Origin: Aestuariivivens sediminis
GTDB lineage: Bacteria > Bacteroidota > Bacteroidia > Flavobacteriales > Flavobacteriaceae
Length of the DNA stretch: 64,000 nucleotides
Direction: 5' to 3'
Assembly (NCBI RefSeq): GCF_022662105.1
Contig: NZ_JAKMCP010000009.1
Span: forward strand, 1 to 64,000
Both the position numbers and the translations under genes were made by a program. Below are positions 57,593 to 64,000 of the stretch, piece by piece (position 1 is the stretch's first letter; each line of letters opens with the position of its first letter). The notes under the pieces were generated by a model that worked only from the letters and a program-made list of their open reading frames with translations, did no database searches and was not told the origin of the DNA.

Positions 57593-58429
57593 ATGTCAAA
57601 CGAAATCTATCTTGGATACCATTTTAAAGTGATGCCGCTGCAACCTGCGGTTGATATTTTGATTGCAGAATTGGGATCTGCCGGTTTTGAAAGCTTTGTT
57701 GAGACAGATACAGGTCTTACGGCTTATATTCAAAAGAAGGTCTTTTTTGAATCCATTTTGGAGGACATACACATTTTGAAATCGGACGAATTTGAAATAA
57801 CTTACACTTTCGAAGAGATTGAACAGACGAATTGGAATGCCCAATGGGAAAAGAATTTCAATCCCATAGTTGTCGATGATGTGTGTACTGTCCGTGCACC
57901 TTTTCACGCCATACCAAACACGCCTTACGATATTATTATTGAACCTAAAATGAGCTTTGGAACAGGGCATCACGAAACGACCCACCTGATGATTCAGCAT
58001 ATTTTAAATAATAATTTTAAGAATAAGTCATTATTGGATATGGGTTGTGGAACTGGGGTTTTAGCCATTTTGGCTGAAAAAAAGGGAGCTAAACCTATAG
58101 ACGCTGTAGATTATGATCATTGGTGCTACCTGAACAGTATTGAAAATGTTGAGCGTAACGACTGTAAGGCCATAACCGTAATTGAGGGTGATGCCTCTGT
58201 ATTGAAACCTAAGACATACGATATCATTCTAGCCAATATCAATAGGAATATTTTGCTTCAGGACATGGCAACATACGTATCCTGTTTAAATCCTAAAGGA
58301 ATGTTGTTTGTAAGTGGGTTTTATAATGAGGATCTTCCTGCTGTGCAAGCGGAATGCGAAAAGCATTTGTTAAAGTTTGAAGAAAAATTGGAACGGAACA
58401 ATTGGGTTTCTTTAAAATTTTTAAATTAG
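57593..58429 (+). CDS. prmA: Ribosomal protein L11 methyltransferase
   Basis: The 278-residue product has an N-terminal ferredoxin-like domain with WNAQWEKNFNPIVVDD, then MSFGTGHHETTHLMIQ and the SAM motif LLDMGCGTGVLAILAEKKGA, and post motif ILANINRNILLQDM. It trimethylates L11. The ATG at 57593 is chosen over the TTG at 57584. Confidence 0.95.
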   Translation: MSNEIYLGYHFKVMPLQPAVDILIAELGSAGFESFVETDTGLTAYIQKKVFFESILEDIHILKSDEFEITYTFEEIEQTNWNAQWEKNFNPIVVDDVCTVRAPFHAIPNTPYDIIIEPKMSFGTGHHETTHLMIQHILNNNFKNKSLLDMGCGTGVLAILAEKKGAKPIDAVDYDHWCYLNSIENVERNDCKAITVIEGDASVLKPKTYDIILANINRNILLQDMATYVSCLNPKGMLFVSGFYNEDLPAVQAECEKHLLKFEEKLERNNWVSLKFLN

Positions 58430-58461
58430 TAATGATAAATGTCTGAAAATGAAATAAAATC

Positions 58462-58737
58462 ATGAGTTCAAAAGAAAAAACGTTAGAAGATATATTACTC
58501 AAAGAGAAGGTTGGTACGCAGAATGAGATTGTCCTATATAACGACGATGTTAATACCTTTGATCATGTTATTGAGACCCTTATTTATGCTTGTGACCATA
58601 CAGCAGAACAGGCTGAACAATGTTCTATAATTGTACATTATAAGGGTAAATGCACGGTTAAGACCGGATCCTATAATGATTTAAAGCCCCGTTGTACCAT
58701 GCTATTGGATGCGGGATTGAGCGCAGAAATTATTTGA
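58462..58737 (+). CDS. clpS: ATP-dependent Clp protease adaptor ClpS
   Basis: The 91-residue product has the ClpS core IVLYNDDVNTFDHVIETLIYACDHTAEQAEQCSIIVHYKGKCTVKTG, including the N-degron pocket (NDDVNTFD…H). It delivers N-end-rule substrates to ClpAP/ClpCP. It lies 32 bp after prmA, likely one operon. Confidence 0.95.
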   Translation: MSSKEKTLEDILLKEKVGTQNEIVLYNDDVNTFDHVIETLIYACDHTAEQAEQCSIIVHYKGKCTVKTGSYNDLKPRCTMLLDAGLSAEII

Positions 58738-58836
58738 TGTTCTTATCGAAGGACAATACATCATGGAAGCAGGTTGTTCATTAATCCTCATTGACGAGAT
58801 ACCTGAATATGGGTCATAACGGCATACCTTATAACT

Positions 58837-60249
58837 TTATTCCAGCGTTGAGGGGCAAACATAATTGGTTTTAGGTAAATTGGTTTTTTTCAACGCGTCA
58901 AAGCCACCGGCAATATCAATAACGTCAAAACCTCGGGCTTTTAAAATGGAAGCGGCAATTACAGATCGATATCCTCCGGCACAATGCACGTAATAGGTTT
59001 TGTCTTTATCAATGGCACTCATATTGTCATTAATAAAATCAAGAGCAAAATGTTGTACATGTTTGCCTTTTAAATGTTCGGATTGGTATTCGCCATCTTT
59101 TCTAACATCCAGGGTATAATCTGCTCCATGTTTTATACGTTCTACATACGCATTGGCAGAAATGGACTCTATATGTTCAATGTCCTTACCAGCATTGATC
59201 CATGCCTGAATGCCTCCATCCAAATACCCTAAGGTGTTGTCATAGCCTACACGCGATAAGCGCGTAACCGTTTCTTTTTCCTTACCTTCTGGTGTTACCA
59301 ATAAAATAGGTTGTTTCAGGTCCGTAATCAAGGCCCCGACCCATGGCGCAAAACTACCATGAAGTCCAATAGAAATGGAGTTGGGTATATGAGCCTGAAC
59401 AAATTCCTTTTCAGATCTAACATCGAGAACCAAAGCTCCTTCCTGGTTTGCTATTGCTTCGAAAATTTCAGGATCCAAAGGCGTGTCCCCTTTTTTGAGA
59501 ACGGTTTCAAATTCATCATAACCTGATTTATTCATCATGGCATTTTTGGCAAAATACTGAGGTGGGGGTAAGATGCCATTTAAGACTTCATCGATAAATT
59601 CCTCGCGAGTCATATCGGCCCGTAAAGCATAATTTGTTTTCTTTTGCTCGCCTAAAATACCAACGGTTTCCTTACTTAAATTTTTACCACAAGCGGAACC
59701 AGCACCATGAGCCGGATATACAATAACATCATCTGGCAATGGCATAATCTTAGTTCTCAATGAGTCGAATAACATTCCTGCCAAATCTTCTTTGGTTAAA
59801 TCAGACTTGATGGCTAAATCGGGACGACCAACATCCCCCAGGAATAAGGTGTCCCCGGAAAAAATGGCATGTTCCTTACCTTGCTCATCAAATAAAAGAA
59901 AAGTTGATGATTCTAAGGTGTGTCCCGGGGTGTGCAGTACTTTAATACGGACATCGCCTAACTTAAACACTTCGTTATCCTTTGCTTCATGAATGTCATA
60001 ATTTGTTTTGGCACCGGGACCATAAATAATAGTTGCTCCAGTTTTTTTAGCTAAATCCACATGCCCGGATACAAAGTCGGCATGAAAGTGAGTTTCAAAA
60101 ATATATTTAATTTTTGCATGTTCCTTTTTCGCTTTATCCACATATTGCTGGGTCTCTCTAAGTGGATCCACTATAGCCACTTCGCCATTTGATTCGATAT
60201 AATAGGCCCCCTGGGCTAAGCAACCGGTGTATATTTGTTCTATTTTCAT
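58837..60249 (-). CDS. Persulfide dioxygenase-like MBL hydrolase fused to two rhodanese domains
   Basis: The 470-residue product has a metallo-beta-lactamase domain (1-245; THFHADFVSGH, HTPGHTLESS, FSGDTLFLGDVGRPDL, YPAHGAGS) of the ETHE1/persulfide dioxygenase class. Rhodanese 1 (~265-365; LDVRSEKEFVQAHIPNS) lacks the catalytic Cys (LLVTPEGKEKE). Rhodanese 2 (~370-460; LDVRKDGEYQSEHL) has it in VHCAGGYRS. It would oxidise glutathione- or other persulfides and pass sulfane sulfur. It is last in the sulfur unit with YeeE/YedE and TauE genes. A perfect Crp-type palindrome lies 62 bp upstream. Confidence 0.92.
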   Translation of the reverse strand: MKIEQIYTGCLAQGAYYIESNGEVAIVDPLRETQQYVDKAKKEHAKIKYIFETHFHADFVSGHVDLAKKTGATIIYGPGAKTNYDIHEAKDNEVFKLGDVRIKVLHTPGHTLESSTFLLFDEQGKEHAIFSGDTLFLGDVGRPDLAIKSDLTKEDLAGMLFDSLRTKIMPLPDDVIVYPAHGAGSACGKNLSKETVGILGEQKKTNYALRADMTREEFIDEVLNGILPPPQYFAKNAMMNKSGYDEFETVLKKGDTPLDPEIFEAIANQEGALVLDVRSEKEFVQAHIPNSISIGLHGSFAPWVGALITDLKQPILLVTPEGKEKETVTRLSRVGYDNTLGYLDGGIQAWINAGKDIEHIESISANAYVERIKHGADYTLDVRKDGEYQSEHLKGKHVQHFALDFINDNMSAIDKDKTYYVHCAGGYRSVIAASILKARGFDVIDIAGGFDALKKTNLPKTNYVCPSTLE

Positions 60250-60310
60250 AATTAGTTTTTTATATTCAAACCATTTGCCTTCAAAAATAATTGAATCGCA
60301 TGCAATGTTT

Positions 60311-60326
60311 TGTGACCTTTGTCACA
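60311..60326 (-). promoter_or_regulatory. Crp/Fnr-type palindrome upstream of the persulfide dioxygenase gene
   Basis: TGTGA-CCTTTG-TCACA, a perfect TGTGA-N6-TCACA site centred ~69 bp before the start at 60249. The linked Crp/Fnr gene at 62186-62818 is the obvious candidate binder; its recognition helix (TSRVVISRLLKQLE) keeps the Arg residues equivalent to CRP R180 and R185. Confidence 0.7.
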
Positions 60327-60332
60327 TAGGTT

Positions 60333-61124
60333 TTAGTTTATCTCTTTGTAAATAATATATATTGCCATTAGCAAGGTAAAAAGACCAAATCCTTTTTTTA
60401 ATTTTTCTCCACTAATAAATTTAGAAAGAAATCCCCCTAATAAAATACCCATAATAGAAATTAATGTAAATATAAGAAGGAAAAGCCATTCAATTTCTAA
60501 GGTTTGTATATCTCCTGAAAATCCTATTAAAGAATTAATGGTAACTATTACCAAGGAGGTACCCACAGCTTTCTTCATGGGGATATTGGCCCAAAGCACC
60601 AGGGCAGGGACGTATAAAAATCCACCTCCTGCACCAATTACTCCAGTTATAGTTCCAATAATTACACCTTGAAGAAATGTTTTATAATAGCTTTGCTTTT
60701 TCTTTTTCAAATCTGTTATGGCCGTTGTTTTAATCATGGAAACAGAAGCAATGAGCATAATGAGAGAAAAGAATATCATTATAGCCATATCCTTTGTGAA
60801 GTCATAATGGCCAATTGTAAAGAGGGTTTCAGGAATATTATGTACCAAATATCGTCTCGACAAGTAAACGGCCAAAAAGGAAGGAAAGGAAAAGGCGAGG
60901 CCGACTTTAAAGTCTACTAACTTTTTTTTATGTTTTTGATAGGTACCAACTAATGAGGTTGTGCCGACCACAAAAAGAGAGTATGCTGTGGCCGTAACCG
61001 GATTATATCCCAAAAGGTAAACCAACAGCGGTACGGTTAGAATAGAGCCTCCACCACCGATTAGACCCAGAACCAGACCAACAATAAGCGCACCGATATA
61101 GCCTAAAAGATGGTTGCTATCCAT
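60333..61124 (-). CDS. TauE/SafE-family anion (sulfite) exporter
   Basis: The 263-residue protein has about eight membrane helices with paired glycine-rich repeats GLIGGGGSILTVPLLVYLLGYNPVTATAYSLFVVG and GVIGAGGGFLYVPALVLWANIPMKKAVGTSLVIVTINSLIGF, the TauE/SafE signature. It probably exports sulfite made by the downstream dioxygenase. Its ATG shares one base with the stop of the preceding YeeE-like gene. Confidence 0.92.
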   Translation of the reverse strand: MDSNHLLGYIGALIVGLVLGLIGGGGSILTVPLLVYLLGYNPVTATAYSLFVVGTTSLVGTYQKHKKKLVDFKVGLAFSFPSFLAVYLSRRYLVHNIPETLFTIGHYDFTKDMAIMIFFSLIMLIASVSMIKTTAITDLKKKKQSYYKTFLQGVIIGTITGVIGAGGGFLYVPALVLWANIPMKKAVGTSLVIVTINSLIGFSGDIQTLEIEWLFLLIFTLISIMGILLGGFLSKFISGEKLKKGFGLFTLLMAIYIIYKEIN

Positions 61125-61537
61125 TAGTGAGGTAATTTATCTTTTAAAATACCATATAAAAAGGTTCCTAAAACGGCAGCAGCAATAACAATGAGCATAC
61201 TGAACACACCTGTACCAAGTAAGATATACATAGGCCCGGGGCAAGCCCCAATTAATGCCCAGCCCAACCCAAAAATGCTACCGCCTACAAGGGTTCTAAT
61301 AAATCCTTCTTCCTTTTTTGGAACAAAGAGATCTACGCCCTCCAGGTTTTTTAAATGAGCTTTTTTTGAAAGTTGCAAAAACAGGATTCCCGATGCAATG
61401 GCAGTTCCGATAATGCCATACATATGTATGGATTGAAACCGAAACATCTCGTAAATGCGGTACCAGGAAACGGCTTCAGATTTGACCAAAACGATTCCAA
61501 AGAATATACCAACCAATAAAAATTTTGAATATTTCAC
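61124..61537 (-). CDS. YeeE/YedE-like (DUF6691) membrane protein, C-terminal-type half
   Basis: The 137-residue protein has four membrane helices with the transport motif GSIFGLGWALIGACPGPMYILLGTG containing the conserved Cys of YeeE/YedE sulfur transporters. It pairs with the 187-residue protein encoded just upstream; in Bacteroidetes the two halves are separate genes. Likely substrate is thiosulfate or another sulfur compound. Confidence 0.88.
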   Translation of the reverse strand: MKYSKFLLVGIFFGIVLVKSEAVSWYRIYEMFRFQSIHMYGIIGTAIASGILFLQLSKKAHLKNLEGVDLFVPKKEEGFIRTLVGGSIFGLGWALIGACPGPMYILLGTGVFSMLIVIAAAVLGTFLYGILKDKLPH

Positions 61538-61555
61538 TTTTATAAATTTATGTCG

Positions 61556-62119
61556 TTAGGAGTTGAAGATTAGTGGCAAGATAACATTGGCCATGATTAG
61601 ACCACCTATAAAGAAACCAATAACAGCCAATAAGGATGGTTTCTGTAAACTGCTTAAACCGGTAATAGCATGACCGGAAGTACAACCACCTGCATAGCGT
61701 GTTCCAAAGCCCACCAGGAATCCGCCAATAATGAGCAATAAAAGACCTTTAGTAGTACTTACAGCTTCCCAGTTATACATTTCGTTAGGTACCAGATTGG
61801 CCCCTGAATTGGAAAACCCCATGGTTTTAAGTTCTTCAATCGTAATGGGATTCAAATCTGTTTTACTGTCGTTCGATAAATATTGTGTCGCGATAAATCC
61901 ACCAATAACAGCGCCGATAACCACTGTTAAATTCCAGGATTGATCCTTCCAATTGAACCTAAAAAAGTTGGAAAATTTTCCAGCTCCACCAATTGCGCAG
62001 AACGTTCTCAAGTTTGTGGACATTCCAAAGGTTTTTCCGAAATAGAGCAGTAAAGCCATTACAAGGGCAATTAGAGGGCCAGAAATGAACCAGGGCCAGG
62101 GATTTAATATGAATTCCAT
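61556..62119 (-). CDS. YeeE/YedE-like membrane protein, first half
   Basis: The 187-residue protein has four to five membrane helices, TNLRTFCAIGGAGKFSNF near the N-terminus and the conserved LVGFGTRYAGGCTSGHAITGLSSLQKPSLLAV motif with Cys (GGCTSGH). First gene of the sulfur unit, downstream of the Crp/Fnr gene on the same strand (66-bp gap). Confidence 0.9.
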   Translation of the reverse strand: MEFILNPWPWFISGPLIALVMALLLYFGKTFGMSTNLRTFCAIGGAGKFSNFFRFNWKDQSWNLTVVIGAVIGGFIATQYLSNDSKTDLNPITIEELKTMGFSNSGANLVPNEMYNWEAVSTTKGLLLLIIGGFLVGFGTRYAGGCTSGHAITGLSSLQKPSLLAVIGFFIGGLIMANVILPLIFNS

Positions 62120-62185
62120 AAAACGTTGTTATTTAGTTTTTTTTAAAAAATCAATTTTTTATTTGGTAAAGTGCGATACGTTAGG

Positions 62186-62818
62186 TTATAATAATAATTC
62201 AATTTTATTTCTACTTAATTTAATCTTATGCTCATTTTCCAATTGTTTCAACAATCTGGAGATGACAACCCTTGAGGTATGCAAATCTTCGGCAATATCT
62301 TGATGTTTTACGATGATGCTCTTTGAATTATTTAGCTGGGATTTATTCCGTAAATACTTATACAGACGTTCATCCATTTTCATGAATGCAATATTGTCAA
62401 TAGCATCCAACATTTCATCAAAGCGCATTTGATAGCTTTCCAGAATGAAAATCCTCCAACTTTCATTATTATTAAACCATTCCAGCATATTTTGGACAGG
62501 AACCATTATCAAAGTGGACTCTTTTTCTGCTACAGCCCTTATTTTACTTTTTGATGTTCCCATGCAGCAGGTCAGTGACATGGTACATGTTTCTCCAGCT
62601 TCCAAAAAATAAATGAGTAACTCATTACCTTCATTATCCTCTCTGAGTATTTTAATATGTCCGGAAAGTAAAAGCGGTATAAATTTAAGGGTTTCGCCAA
62701 TATCTATTATAATGTCGTTCTTTTCAAAAGATTGTAAAAGGCCAATTTTAGAGATCTCCTCAATCAGGTTTTCGTCCAGGATATGACCGTATTTTTCTAA
62801 TAATAATGCTTTATCCAT
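62186..62818 (-). CDS. Crp/Fnr-family transcriptional regulator with Cys-rich sensor
   Basis: The 210-residue product has a cyclic-nucleotide-binding-like domain (about 15-130) with GETCTMSLTCCMGTSKSKIRAVA, three Cys close together, and a C-terminal HTH (about 145-205; KHQDIAEDLHTSRVVISRLLKQLENE). The Cys cluster suggests redox or persulfide sensing instead of cAMP, but no Fe-S pattern of classical FNR is present. The start at 62818 is chosen because the 25-codon extension would overlap the divergent tRNA promoter. On the minus strand, TATTTTTG at 62829-62822 sits only 3 bp before the ATG, so the mRNA may be leaderless. It precedes the sulfur genes it probably controls. Confidence 0.9.
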   Translation of the reverse strand: MDKALLLEKYGHILDENLIEEISKIGLLQSFEKNDIIIDIGETLKFIPLLLSGHIKILREDNEGNELLIYFLEAGETCTMSLTCCMGTSKSKIRAVAEKESTLIMVPVQNMLEWFNNNESWRIFILESYQMRFDEMLDAIDNIAFMKMDERLYKYLRNKSQLNNSKSIIVKHQDIAEDLHTSRVVISRLLKQLENEHKIKLSRNKIELLL

Positions 62819-62854
62819 ATTCAAAAATAATGAATTGAAATTTGAAATAATTAT

Positions 62855-62886
62855 TTGGAGAAGTTTTAATAAATATACTATATTTG
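62855..62886 (+). promoter_or_regulatory. Promoter of tRNA-Arg
   Basis: TTG (62855-62857), 21 bp, TATATTTG (62879-62886), 14 bp before the tRNA 5' end. Confidence 0.7.
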
Positions 62887-62900
62887 CACCCACTTTAAAA

Positions 62901-62974
62901 GGCCACGTGGCGCAACTGAATAGCGCACTTGATTACGGCTCAAGAGGTTCCAGGTTTGAATCCTGGCGTGGTCA
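62901..62974 (+). tRNA. tRNA-Arg (anticodon ACG)
   Basis: A 74-nt cloverleaf: acceptor GGCCACG/CGTGGTC, anticodon stem CTTGA/TCAAG around TTACGGC, T-arm CCAGG-TTTGAAT-CCTGG, discriminator A. No CCA is encoded. Confidence 0.95.
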
Positions 62975-62983
62975 CGAATAAAT

Positions 62984-63036
62984 AAAAAACCAAACGTTAA
63001 ATTAAGCTTTCTTGAATTTATAAGTTTGGTTTTTTT
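62984..63036 (+). terminator. Terminator of tRNA-Arg
   Basis: AAAAAACCAAAC (62984-62995) pairs perfectly with GTTTGGTTTTTT (63024-63035). The 28-nt loop can itself pair (AAATT…AATTT). Confidence 0.75.
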
Positions 63037-63073
63037 ATTTTCAAAGCGGAGCTTTTCAGGATGTATCAAAACA

Positions 63074-63090
63074 AATCCTGGCGTGGTCAC
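63074..63090 (+). repeat. Second copy of the tRNA-Arg 3' end (17 bp)
   Basis: AATCCTGGCGTGGTCAC is identical to 62959-62975 at the 3' end of tRNA-Arg, 115 bp away in direct orientation. tRNA 3' ends are common integration sites; this could be an old attachment site left by an excised or decayed element. Confidence 0.7.
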
Positions 63091-63098
63091 AAATGAGT

Positions 63099-63130
63099 AA
63101 AGACTTTCAAGAGATTGAAGGTCTTTTTTG
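63099..63130 (+). terminator. Second terminator after the duplicated tRNA end
   Basis: AAAGACTTTCAA (63099-63110), loop GAGA, TTGAAGGTCTTT (63115-63126), then TTT. Twelve pairs with one G-U. It lies 8 bp past the duplicated tRNA segment, as if a whole tRNA-end-plus-terminator had been duplicated or brought in. Confidence 0.8.
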
Positions 63131-63772
63131 AATGAACGACACATGTATATAGAAACTAGTCCAATGCATTTTTCGTTACGAAATACCGCCACCCTATAAT
63201 AGCTAATTGTAATTTGCTTGCTTTTGCTAAATCTAAATGCTTTTTTGAATAACTTGGGAGTATAGCTTTATTAAACTTTGCCAAAATTTTAAATACTTGC
63301 CTTTTCATGTATTAAAACTTTCTTTTAGAAAGTAAAAATAGTAAAACTTATTCTAGACTAAGCTTTACTTTTTTTTAGATAATAATCGATAGGATAAAAT
63401 CAATTATTATTTCGGCAAGTGTGATCATAAGGTTTTGTTTTAAGGTTAATAAAATATACTTTGCTTCTTGATTGAGTTTTCAATATATATTTTATTTGCC
63501 CCTTATTCCTAATGATCTAACGGAAATTAATGGATTTGAATACAGATCTGTAAGTAAAAATGCGAGATAAGCTTTAATAAATAAATTGTCGTCTACGATA
63601 AAGTTTTAAATCGTAATTAAAAATGAATCTTATAATTATAATTTGAAATAATTGTAGGCGATTTTTAGACTAAATTTTTAAAGCTCAGGTTGATTTTATC
63701 GAAAAAAAGCCATATTCCGGTGATTTCATCTTTCGTTTAAATTTTAACTTTACATTAAGTAGTCCTTTAAAG
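63131..63772. other. AT-rich stretch without a recognisable gene
   Basis: About 640 bp of low-GC sequence. I see no ORF with protein-like composition on either strand, no tRNA, and only short local hairpins. Together with the duplicated tRNA-Arg end it may be degenerate mobile DNA. Confidence 0.5.
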
Positions 63773-64000
63773 CTATTTTTTTGAAGTGGCGACAATAGCA
63801 CCATCTTTGGCTTTGTCTCCATAAATACTCATGGCAATGTTTGGGCTTAACGTTTCTACGTCTTCCAATTGATCTGTTTCGGCTAAATTATTAAGTGTTT
63901 CAAAATTGCTTTCCTTCCCGTTTATGATAATGAGTTTATCCAAATCAGGGTTATCAATAAACTTATATTTAGAACGCTTTGGGATAACCGTATTAAAGCC
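63773..64000 (-). CDS. C-terminal part of a protein with a TonB-plug-like domain (partial)
   Basis: The frame is open from the window edge (64000) to TAG at 63775-63773, 75 residues: …KLIIINGKES…DVETLSPNIAMSIYGDKAKDGAIVATSKK. The pattern I-x-N-G-K-E … Y-G-D-K-A-K-D-G-x-I-x-x-x-T-K-K matches the short plug-like domain found at the C-terminus of Bacteroidetes M56-type (BlaR1-like) peptidases and related signalling proteins. The N-terminal part lies outside the window, so the full identity is open. Confidence 0.7.
   Translation of the reverse strand, partial: GFNTVIPKRSKYKFIDNPDLDKLIIINGKESNFETLNNLAETDQLEDVETLSPNIAMSIYGDKAKDGAIVATSKK

Noticed and set aside
62878-63192. 104-residue minus-strand frame over tRNA-Arg
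   Set aside because: It covers the tRNA and its terminator in antisense and has no protein-like features.

Overview
The window is about 64 kb of a chromosome from a marine-type member of the Flavobacteriaceae (Bacteroidota). The sequence supports this in several ways. Promoters have the Bacteroidetes form TTG-N19-TAnnTTTG, and Shine-Dalgarno sites are largely absent. There are proteins with type IX secretion (T9SS) type A and type B sorting domains, a PorP/SprF partner, a one-piece hybrid two-component system, a TonB receptor/DUF4249 pair, and many Bacteroidetes-only DUF families (DUF3810, DUF4293, DUF1599, DUF4412, DUF6095). Base composition is AT-rich.

Region 1 (1-13.4 kb), surface and secretome. 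A 5S rRNA closes an rRNA operon that lies to the left. A minus-strand cluster follows: beta-helix protein, repeat-rich type B T9SS cargo, and PorP/SprF in one operon; a 1154-residue reprolysin-like metalloprotease with a type A sorting domain; two unknown secreted proteins, one carrying an 18-bp/6-residue DQYLPG tandem repeat; a DUF4412 protein and partner; and a 51-residue small ORF.

Region 2 (13.4-24.8 kb). A hybrid two-component regulator (HTCS) with an AraC-type output domain is followed by DinB, DUF6095-murQ, DUF4249/TonB receptor, and monomeric isocitrate dehydrogenase. A 29-bp double operator, two TATGTAAC half-sites 21 bp apart, occurs just after the HTCS gene and again upstream of the beta-helix/type B/PorP operon. 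This suggests that the regulator controls that surface operon.

Region 3 (24.8-26.1 kb). Between icd and rplS lies about 500 nt of non-coding DNA on the minus strand with its own promoter, several perfect stems (two capped by GCAA tetraloops), a 10-bp stem enclosing further hairpins, and a strong terminator. I could not match it to tmRNA, RNase P, SRP or 6S RNA. It is the best candidate in the window for an undescribed element.

Region 4 (26.1-58.8 kb) is mostly housekeeping: trmH, deaD-like helicase, M48 protease, SpoU methyltransferase, pepD, yidD, cysS, folE, FadL-type porin, proS, tRNA-Glu, rpsT, rho, truA, MsbA-like ABC exporter, cdaA-lipoprotein-folP, DoxX-like, OppB-like permease, TlpA-like protein, tpiA, prmA, clpS. 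It includes a di-haem cytochrome c gene split by one in-frame TAA, and a promoter-driven plus-strand transcript of about 150 nt with no ORF near 37.4-37.5 kb.

Region 5 (58.8-64 kb). A sulfur module (two YeeE/YedE proteins, TauE/SafE, persulfide-dioxygenase/rhodanese fusion) sits beside a Crp/Fnr regulator with a Cys-rich effector domain. A perfect TGTGA-N6-TCACA palindrome lies upstream of the dioxygenase gene, and another lies upstream of the broken cytochrome c gene 32 kb away. A tRNA-Arg whose 3' end is duplicated 115 bp downstream borders an AT-rich gene-poor stretch, and the window ends inside a gene with a TonB-plug-like C-terminus.

All functional calls rest on reading motifs by eye. 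No database search or structure prediction was run.
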